Below, piece by piece: positions 1 to 4,377 of a DNA stretch of 5,333 nucleotides. The notes below the pieces were generated by a model. It did not search any database, was not told the origin of the DNA, and was given only the letters and a program-made list of their open reading frames with translations. The position numbers and the translations under genes were made by a program. This DNA comes from Planctomycetota bacterium (GTDB lineage: Bacteria > Planctomycetota > Phycisphaerae > SM23-33 > FEN-1343), in NCBI GenBank assembly GCA_013203365.1, contig JABMQG010000117.1:1-5333 (forward strand), in the 5' to 3' direction. Each line of letters begins with the position of its first letter. The first letter of the stretch is position 1.

Positions 1-56
1 GGATAGACGGAGATAACGCCGACGCAAGGGCGATGACTAGCCGTCGGGTCTTCCAT
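1..56 (-). CDS. Possible family-2 glycosyltransferase, N-terminal 18 codons only (runs off left edge)
   Basis: An open frame begins with ATG at 56 and is still open at the window edge. Its 18 residues read MEDPTASHRPCVGVISVY. The last stretch (VGVISVY) has the hydrophobic first-strand pattern that opens many family-2 (GT-A fold) glycosyltransferases, where a V-I-x-x-Y-N motif marks the nucleotide-sugar binding strand; the next codon is cut off. An AGGA core lies 11 bases before the ATG, slightly far. The frame starts 22 bases after the stop of the broken frame 79..273, which would suit an operon of glycan genes. The length is far too short for a firm call; it could equally be a chance frame. 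Confidence 0.3.
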   Translation of the reverse strand, partial: MEDPTASHRPCVGVISVY

Positions 57-78
57 CCGAATGGTAATCCTGGTTGAA

Positions 79-273
79 TCATCGAGCAACAAGACCAAAA
101 GCTGCCAGCAGCTTTGTGCGGTACACCTCAGGCGTGAAGAGCTGAGCAGCACGGGCAAGGCTGGCGTTTGCCATAGCCTGCCGCAACTCCGTCAGCATCT
201 TGTCCTCACGCAACGCCGCACGAATCAACCGGGCCTTGAACTGCACCGTAAACCGCCTTCGCTTCCCTGCCAT
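79..273 (-). pseudogene. Chimeric remnant: IS3-family OrfA start joined to a glycosyltransferase-like C-terminus
   Basis: A 64-residue frame. The first 25 or so residues (MAGKRRRFTVQFKAR, then an ALREDK motif near 20-25) match the usual opening of IS3-family OrfA, the helix-turn-helix protein that forms the transposase with OrfB by frameshifting. OrfA is normally about 90-110 residues and continues with the helix-turn-helix and a WKKQ-type motif; none of that is here and no OrfB follows. From about residue 28 the sequence instead reads like the end of a family-4 (GT-B) glycosyltransferase: an LRQAM stretch, then LFTPEVYRTKLL, then a short tail and TGA. The junction lies somewhere between residues 15 and 30. 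AAGGAG lies 8 bases before the ATG. I infer a deletion that joined an IS left end to a glycosyltransferase gene. The transposase part is quite sure, the glycosyltransferase part is tentative. Confidence 0.6.
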
Positions 274-398
274 CCGATCGTCTCCTTCGCGGCCCTAGCG
301 GCCGCATCTTACCCGGAGACGATTCCACCTACACCCGCGCCCAGTTCTTGGGGACAAGCTCAGGCAAATCACCGGGCAACAAACCACTATACGGCTGA
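229..398 (-). mobile_element. Left-end remnant of an IS3-family insertion sequence (borders approximate)
   Basis: This covers the OrfA start (to about 229) plus the non-coding leader upstream of it. The leader has the inverted repeats described for 277..323, an arrangement typical of insertion-sequence ends. I cannot identify the terminal inverted repeat with certainty. On the minus strand a TGTCAG at about 400-395 begins with the TG expected of IS3-family ends and is only a candidate. No right end, OrfB or second inverted repeat is in the window, so the element is a dead fragment. Confidence 0.4.
277..323 (-). promoter_or_regulatory. RNA stem sequestering the OrfA ribosome binding site
   Basis: GGAGACGAT at 315-323 and ATCGTCTCC at 277-285 are perfect 9-bp reverse complements. 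In the minus-strand RNA the 3' arm contains the GGAG of the OrfA Shine-Dalgarno sequence (282-287 is its complement), 8 bases before the ATG at 273. Between the arms sits a second perfect 6-bp hairpin, GCGGCC/GGCCGC, at 289-294 and 300-305 with a 5-base loop. The nested structure would hide the ribosome binding site in any transcript that enters from outside the element. This is the known strategy by which several insertion sequences (IS10, IS50) avoid activation by read-through transcription. The pairing is directly visible; the function is inferred. Confidence 0.5.
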
Positions 399-530
399 CA
401 TAGGATGGTTGCGTTGACGTCGGTAGTGACGGCAGAAAATGCTCTTCTCTTTGCTCCTTGCCCCCATTACACCGTGATTGGCACGCTTCGATCGCCAGTA
501 GAGCTTTCCGTTGCGACGATTATGAGACAT
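387..530 (-). CDS. Small basic protein, 47 residues, function unknown
   Basis: The frame starts with ATG at 530 and ends with TAG at 387-389. It begins MSHNRRNGKLYWRSKRANHG and continues to 47 residues. Thirteen are Lys or Arg, spread along the chain, with several His and almost no acidic residues (one Glu), so it would bind nucleic acid or the ribosome if made. There is no membrane segment or signal peptide. Support for a real gene: a GGAG Shine-Dalgarno sequence ends 8 bases before the ATG, and a good sigma-70-type promoter (583-610) lies about 46 bases upstream. The NGKLYWRSKRANHG stretch looks structured, not random. The C-terminal end lies where the insertion-sequence remnant begins, so the last few residues (about 43-47) may be foreign and the original protein may have been longer or different there. 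I do not recognise the family. Confidence 0.5.
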   Translation of the reverse strand: MSHNRRNGKLYWRSKRANHGVMGARSKEKSIFCRHYRRQRNHPMSAV

Positions 531-555
531 TATTAACTCTCCCGTATCCATTCAA

Positions 556-573
556 TTTCCCCAGCAGGGGAAA
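556..573 (-). other. Leader hairpin, 7-bp perfect stem
   Basis: TTTCCCC (556-562) and GGGGAAA (567-573) form a perfect stem with a 4-base loop. In the minus-strand transcript predicted from the 583-610 promoter it lies within the first few bases of the mRNA, well before the Shine-Dalgarno sequence. Neither strand has a U-tract after it, so it is not a typical intrinsic terminator. It may stabilise the 5' end or bind a regulator; that part is inference. Confidence 0.4.
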
Positions 574-582
574 AGAACAAGC

Positions 583-610
583 ATTTTACCGCCGGTTGAC
601 GCTTTGGCAA
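583..610 (-). promoter_or_regulatory. Sigma-70-type promoter for the small basic protein gene
   Basis: On the minus strand, a -35 box TTGCCA (610-605, five of six consensus bases) and a -10 box TAAAAT (588-583, five of six) are separated by 16 bases. Transcription would start near 576-578, giving a leader of about 46 bases before the ATG at 530. The leader holds the hairpin at 556-573. This is the best minus-strand promoter match I found upstream of the left-hand genes. Confidence 0.5.
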
Positions 611-696
611 TGGCTTTTCAACCATTTTTCATTTTCTTCAACCAAAAAACCAACCAAAAATCGCCGGCTTTGGCTGTGTGCGTGTGCGCTTTGGTG

Positions 697-726
697 TTGA
701 GCCAGGCCGGGGCGAGGCCTTATAAT
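697..726 (+). promoter_or_regulatory. Promoter of def-smpB, predicting a leaderless mRNA
   Basis: TTGAGC (697-702, four of six -35 consensus bases) and a perfect TATAAT (721-726) are 18 bases apart. With the usual distance from the -10 box, transcription starts at about 733, and the only possible def start codon is the ATG at 734-736. There is no purine-rich Shine-Dalgarno sequence at a workable distance (the nearest GAGG is 17 bases away, upstream of the -10 box and so not transcribed). The message would therefore start at or one base before its AUG. Confidence 0.6.
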
Positions 727-733
727 CGTCTGT

Positions 734-1264
734 ATGAACGAGTTGGAGACAATCGACATCGCGACCCTTGGCCTGATCCACTACCCCGATCCCAGGCTGC
801 GGGAGGTATGCCTGCCGGTGCGAGTGTTCGACGATCGTCTCAAGGCCCTGGTTGCGAGGATGTTTGCCGTCATGTACTCACACAATGGTGTGGGCTTGGC
901 TGCGGCCCAATTGGGCATTGCGTTGCGGCTGTTCGTTGCTAATGCCACGCACCAGTCGGCCGACGAGCGGGTGTACATCAATCCGGAGCTGATCGACAAT
1001 CGCGGCGCACAGGAAGGCGACGAGGGCTGTCTGAGCTTTCCGGGCATCACCTCCAAGATCAAACGTTACGCGGTTACAACCATTCACGCCCAGGACCTGG
1101 CCGGTGGCGTCTTCGAGCAGACCGCCGAGGGACTGCTGGCGAGTATATTCCAGCACGAAAACGACCACCTCTCCGGCCAATTGCTGGTGGACCGGATGTC
1201 TGTGGTGGCCAAGATCGCAAATCGCCGTTCGCTCAGGCAGATGGAGGCGACCTACAACAGGTAG
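734..1264 (+). CDS. def: Peptide deformylase
   Basis: Cytosolic metalloenzyme that removes the formyl group from the N-terminal methionine of nascent proteins at the ribosome exit. At 176 residues it has the normal length. All three family motifs are intact: GVGLAAAQ at 52-59, EGCLS at 97-101, and QHENDH at 140-145. Cys99, His141 and His145 would hold the metal, and Glu142 is the catalytic base. The N-terminus has the typical IHYPDPRLR stretch (15-23). The start is decided by the sequence: the in-frame stop TGA at 698-700 is followed by no ATG, GTG or TTG codon before 734. smpB follows after 3 bases, so the two are probably one transcript from the promoter at 697-726. The usual partner gene fmt (formyltransferase) is not next to it in this window. 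Confidence 0.95.
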   Translation: MNELETIDIATLGLIHYPDPRLREVCLPVRVFDDRLKALVARMFAVMYSHNGVGLAAAQLGIALRLFVANATHQSADERVYINPELIDNRGAQEGDEGCLSFPGITSKIKRYAVTTIHAQDLAGGVFEQTAEGLLASIFQHENDHLSGQLLVDRMSVVAKIANRRSLRQMEATYNR

Positions 1265-1267
1265 TCC

Positions 1268-1765
1268 ATGGCCGGCAAACGAGAAACATCGACCGCACAC
1301 TCCGACCAGTTACCGCATGCGCCCCGTATTCGAAACCGCAGGGCGTTTGCCGACTACGAGATTTCCGAGCACGTCGAGGCCGGGCTGGTCCTGACAGGCA
1401 CGGAGGTCAAGAGCCTGCGCGCCGGCAACTGCCAACTCGATGACGCCTATGCACACCTCAGCGATGGGGAGGTGCTGCTCATCGGGGCCGATATTGCCGT
1501 GTATCCCCAAGCGGTCGGGGCCCTCCAGCACGAGCCAAAACGCGCGAGAAAGTGCCTGCTGCACAAAAGCCAGATCTTACAACTGCTCAAGTTGACCGCG
1601 CAGAAGGGCATGACCGTAATCCCCCTGGCAATCTACTTCCGCAACGGCTACGCCAAGGTCGACCTTGGCCTGGGCAAGGGCAAGCAGTCGCACGATAAGC
1701 GGCAAGACGTCAAGAATCGCCAGGCCCAACGCGATATCCAACGCGAGATGAGGCGAAGGCGATAA
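1268..1765 (+). CDS. smpB: SsrA-binding protein SmpB
   Basis: SmpB binds tmRNA and, in place of an anticodon stem, places it in the A site of stalled ribosomes for trans-translation. The 165-residue product has the family's OB-fold core, including NRRAFADYEI (23-32), GTEVKSLR (44-51), RKCLLHKSQI (94-103) and the IPLAIYF strand (118-124). The KGKQSHDKR segment (137-145) is followed by a strongly basic tail (to 165) that in known SmpB inserts into the decoding centre. The first 20 residues are an extension poor in conserved features; the ATG only 3 bases after the def stop is the most upstream choice and fits translational coupling. Its ribosome binding site is weak (AGG about 6 bases upstream). 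No ssrA gene is visible in the window. Confidence 0.95.
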   Translation: MAGKRETSTAHSDQLPHAPRIRNRRAFADYEISEHVEAGLVLTGTEVKSLRAGNCQLDDAYAHLSDGEVLLIGADIAVYPQAVGALQHEPKRARKCLLHKSQILQLLKLTAQKGMTVIPLAIYFRNGYAKVDLGLGKGKQSHDKRQDVKNRQAQRDIQREMRRRR

Positions 1766-1822
1766 CAAGCCCTTCAAGTTGTCAATGGACGCCCGTCAAT
1801 TCTATTCCGTTCCTTCAGCCAC

Positions 1823-1837
1823 CCGCACCGGCTGCGG
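1823..1837 (+). terminator. Weak hairpin after smpB, possible terminator
   Basis: CCGCA (1823-1827) and TGCGG (1833-1837) form a 5-bp stem with a 5-base loop, about 58 bases after the smpB stop. What follows has only scattered T residues, not a U-tract. It is the only stem I found on the plus strand directly after smpB, so termination here is uncertain and may be Rho-dependent. Confidence 0.2.
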
Positions 1838-1885
1838 ATGGTTCAATTGCAGGGCAGGTGAGTGACCTTTCGTCAGGGCAGGCAG

Positions 1886-1908
1886 GCCCGTCAGCGAGGC
1901 AGACGGGC
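1886..1908 (-). terminator. 7-bp GC hairpin spanning the radical SAM stop codon
   Basis: GCCCGTC (1886-1892) and GACGGGC (1902-1908) are perfect reverse complements with a 9-base loop. The stem includes part of the stop codon (TCA at 1891-1893 on the plus strand). No U-tract follows on the minus strand, so it is at most a poor intrinsic terminator. It could protect the 3' end of the message. It is also symmetrical enough to be used by transcripts from either side of this convergent junction. Confidence 0.3.
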
Positions 1909-3354
1909 GCAGGCGAGCGGATGACGGAACATGAATTTCCGAAGCTGCTTGCGCAGTCGGCGGCGCTCGGCAGTGTTAGAGGACGGCGTGTCGCGGAGAA
2001 ATTGGCGCTTCAGCCAGGGGCGGAAGAAGTGTCTAAACAGCCGGCGGGAGATCCGCCGGAACTTATCGTCGGGGATGGCTGTAAGGTTGACGATGAACTC
2101 CGGCACGGCAGCGTAGGTGTATGATTCCCAGTCGAGCGAGGCGCGAACGTCGGCAGGCAGGGCGTCGTAGATGGGCGTGCCGGGCAGTGGATGCAGTTGG
2201 GCGGCGCTGATGACTTCAGGGCGGGCCCATCGGCAGAAGCTTACTGTGGCGTCGATGTCACGCTCGGTTTCGCCGGGCAGGCCGATCATGATATCGGCGA
2301 AGATCCGCAGGCCGGCCTCGCGCGTGATGCGGACGGCCCGGCGATTGGCTTCAAGGCTGGAGTGCTTGCCCAGGCGGCGGAGCATATCGTCAGAGCCGCT
2401 CTCGAAGCCGTACTCGACCTGAATGCAGCCGGCGGCCTTCATTTCGCCGAGCAGTTCGGCATTGGCCTGGTCGACGCGGAGGCAGCCGTCCCATTGGATT
2501 TTCTTATGGAGGCCTCGGCTTCGCATGGCCTGGCAGATGGCGATAAGACGATCGCCGTCGGCGCCGAGTGTGTCGTCCTCGAAGCGGATGCCCCGCACGC
2601 CGAAGCGTTCTACGGCGTACTGAATGCGGTCGAGCACGCTTTCGACGGAGTGGAACCGCACGCCGAGGCCGGCCGTCAGGTGGCCGGCGCAGAATCGGCA
2701 GCGGTTCGTGCAGCCGCGTGATGTGCGGATGTTTGTGGCCGACAGCTCTAAGTAGCGGACCAGCCAGCGGGTCGGGGCGGTGAAGTAGTCCATGGCGAAC
2801 ATGTCGTAATCGATCGCCGGCAGCCGATCGAGGTCCGGCTCGGGGGTGCGAGGTGCTGTGTGTCGGCAGGCGCCGTTTTCGCGATAGACGATGCCGGCGA
2901 CGTCCGGGCCCGGCCCGCCGGAGGCCAGCTCGACCATCGTCCGCTCGCCTTCACCGACGGCGACGACGTCGAAATCGGGACAGTCTGCCAGTGTGCGTTG
3001 CGGCAAGGCGGTCGGATGCGGCCCCCCCACTATCACCGGGACGTCTTGGCCGCAGACGGCCTTGACTTGCGCGGCGATCCATTCGGCCTCGGGCATGGAC
3101 GGCGTAACGACTGAAAGGCCGACCATCTCCGGCCGATATTGGCGCAGGAGCTCGAGCAGGGTCGCGTCGGCGGCCTGCCAATTCAGGCCGTAGCGGACGA
3201 GCTGCTCCTCGCGAACGTGGACCTTTACTTCGTGGCCGGCGGCCTTGAGTGCGGCAGCGATATAGGCCAGGCCGGTGGGCACCCACACGGACCGCCAGGG
3301 CCCTTTCGGGAAGGACGTTCGCGGCGGCACGGGATAGATCAGCAGGATTCTCAT
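1891..3354 (-). CDS. B12-binding-domain radical SAM enzyme, substrate unknown
   Basis: A 487-residue member of the cobalamin-dependent radical SAM class (BchE and P-methylase-like). Residues 1-145 form a Rossmann-type B12-binding domain (MRILLIYPVP start, VIVGGPHPTALP at 107-118, VAVGEGE at 131-137); as in many BchE-like enzymes there is no DxHxxG histidine motif. The radical SAM barrel follows, with the iron-sulfur motif CTNRCRFC (Cys215, Cys219, Cys222), GFESGSD at 316-322 and GLPGET at 358-363. Such enzymes typically methylate unactivated carbon or phosphorus, or cyclise. The C-terminal 75 residues are basic and not recognisable. The frame is open upstream to 3522, but ATG at 3354 is chosen because MRILLIYP is the standard domain start and its ATGA overlaps the stop of the preceding gene, which implies translational coupling. 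The upstream codons lie within the nucleotidyltransferase gene. Confidence 0.9.
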   Translation of the reverse strand: MRILLIYPVPPRTSFPKGPWRSVWVPTGLAYIAAALKAAGHEVKVHVREEQLVRYGLNWQAADATLLELLRQYRPEMVGLSVVTPSMPEAEWIAAQVKAVCGQDVPVIVGGPHPTALPQRTLADCPDFDVVAVGEGERTMVELASGGPGPDVAGIVYRENGACRHTAPRTPEPDLDRLPAIDYDMFAMDYFTAPTRWLVRYLELSATNIRTSRGCTNRCRFCAGHLTAGLGVRFHSVESVLDRIQYAVERFGVRGIRFEDDTLGADGDRLIAICQAMRSRGLHKKIQWDGCLRVDQANAELLGEMKAAGCIQVEYGFESGSDDMLRRLGKHSSLEANRRAVRITREAGLRIFADIMIGLPGETERDIDATVSFCRWARPEVISAAQLHPLPGTPIYDALPADVRASLDWESYTYAAVPEFIVNLTAIPDDKFRRISRRLFRHFFRPWLKRQFLRDTPSSNTAERRRLRKQLRKFMFRHPLACARLPR

Positions 3355-4370
3355 CTTCTCTTCAGTAGTTGGCGGAATGCCTGGCGGCGAAGTTTCGTCA
3401 GCGGCGGCGGATCGACGACCATCGCCGGCGACAACAGGAAGCGGGCGTATCGGCGGCCGATGATTCGGCCCAGTCGGCTCAGCAGCGGCCGGCACAATGG
3501 CTCGCCGAAGACACGGGCGCACAGGTCCAGGCCCGCGGCAAGCGAAAGGGCGGCGCCTGTTCGCGCGGCTGTCTCGGTGAGCCAGTCCTCATCGAGCCCG
3601 CCCGCCACGCCGAGGGCGGCCTGGCGGAGGTCGCAGAGAAGCTGAAGGCGGTTGAACGCGTGGCTCGTCGCACCGTGCACCGCGGCAATCAGCAGCAGCG
3701 ACGAGGCCGTCGGCCTACCGTGGAGGCTGGGGCCGTCGAGTTGGAGGTTTTCGAAGCGGACGGACACGCCGCGCCGAAGCGTGGGCGAGTTGACCAGATT
3801 CCAGTGGACCTCGACCTTCTCGACGGGCCGGTCCGGATGGCACCAGGTCTGCTCGCCGTAGCCGACGGCATATCTTCGGCCGTGGGGTTCGTTAAGTGCG
3901 TAGCCCACAGACGTGAGGGTCTCGGCGACGTCATCGGCGGCTGATAGCGGCACCATCAGGTCAAGGTCGGTGAACAGCCGCAGGGCGGAATTGGCGTATA
4001 GGCGATCGGCGAACTCAGGCCCCTTCAGGACGACGTGCGGGATGCCGCGTGCGTTGAGGACGGCTGCGATTTCGCCCAGGCGTGCCCGCAGCAGCAAGGT
4101 GAAGCCGGTCTGTCTGACGAGGTGGGGTTTCCATGCCAACACGGGGCCGTCGAGGTCTTCTTCGGCGGCGCAGTCTGCAACAACGCGATGAAGGGCGAAC
4201 CGCCCGGCAGCCTGGCGAATGTTGGCAAGCGCAGCCGGGAGTACACCATGCCATCGGGCGCGGTCGAATACCGTGTCGAGTTGAGCGAGCCGTAACGGTC
4301 CGCCGGGCAGCCGTTCGACGCCATCCGGCCGGGCGAGGTTCGGCAGCCAGGTTTTTAATGCCGAGACCAT
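3351..4370 (-). CDS. Nucleotidyltransferase family protein (PF14907 type)
   Basis: A 339-residue protein. Centre: VVLKGPEFADRLY (113-125), then R131 and DLDLM (135-139), the LKG...R...DxD pattern of the uncharacterised nucleotidyltransferase family (NTP_transf_5), with Asp135 and Asp137 as likely metal ligands. EVHWNL (187-192) is another hallmark, and LLLIAAVHGATSHAF (225-239) is the typical helical segment with paired histidines. The fold is expected to transfer a nucleotide or nucleotidyl-sugar group to another molecule; the substrate is not readable. The ATG at 4370 is 7 bases after the kinase stop, with only a weak purine stretch (AAGAA) upstream, so it probably depends on coupling. Members of this family travel with HPr-kinase-like genes in lasso-peptide and exosortase/PqqD-type clusters. 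The last bases overlap the radical SAM start. Confidence 0.8.
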   Translation of the reverse strand: MVSALKTWLPNLARPDGVERLPGGPLRLAQLDTVFDRARWHGVLPAALANIRQAAGRFALHRVVADCAAEEDLDGPVLAWKPHLVRQTGFTLLLRARLGEIAAVLNARGIPHVVLKGPEFADRLYANSALRLFTDLDLMVPLSAADDVAETLTSVGYALNEPHGRRYAVGYGEQTWCHPDRPVEKVEVHWNLVNSPTLRRGVSVRFENLQLDGPSLHGRPTASSLLLIAAVHGATSHAFNRLQLLCDLRQAALGVAGGLDEDWLTETAARTGAALSLAAGLDLCARVFGEPLCRPLLSRLGRIIGRRYARFLLSPAMVVDPPPLTKLRRQAFRQLLKRR

Positions 4371-4377
4371 ATGTTCT

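Noticed and set aside
61..417. Plus-strand open frame of 118 codons across the IS remnant
   Set aside because: It overlaps the transposase remnant on the opposite strand, shows no recognisable domain and has Pro/Ser/Leu-rich composition typical of an antisense frame.
556..573. Intrinsic terminator
   Set aside because: The stem is good, but neither strand has a following U-tract; it fits better as a leader hairpin.
458..942. Plus-strand frames (458..700 and 604..942) in the spacer before def
   Set aside because: The first is low in recognisable content and overlaps the small minus-strand ORF and its promoter; the second overlaps def out of frame and no ribosome binding site supports it.
2191..2721. 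176-codon plus-strand frame antisense to the radical SAM gene
   Set aside because: Ala/Glu/Val-rich shadow of a GC-rich coding strand; the minus-strand frame has clear radical SAM motifs.
3355..3522. Upstream extension of the radical SAM frame to 3522
   Set aside because: The extra 56 residues are Pro/Arg-rich, overlap the nucleotidyltransferase gene, and the conserved domain begins exactly at the ATG at 3354.
3369..3944. 191-codon plus-strand frame antisense to the nucleotidyltransferase
   Set aside because: Same reason: the opposite strand carries the family motifs, and this frame has none.
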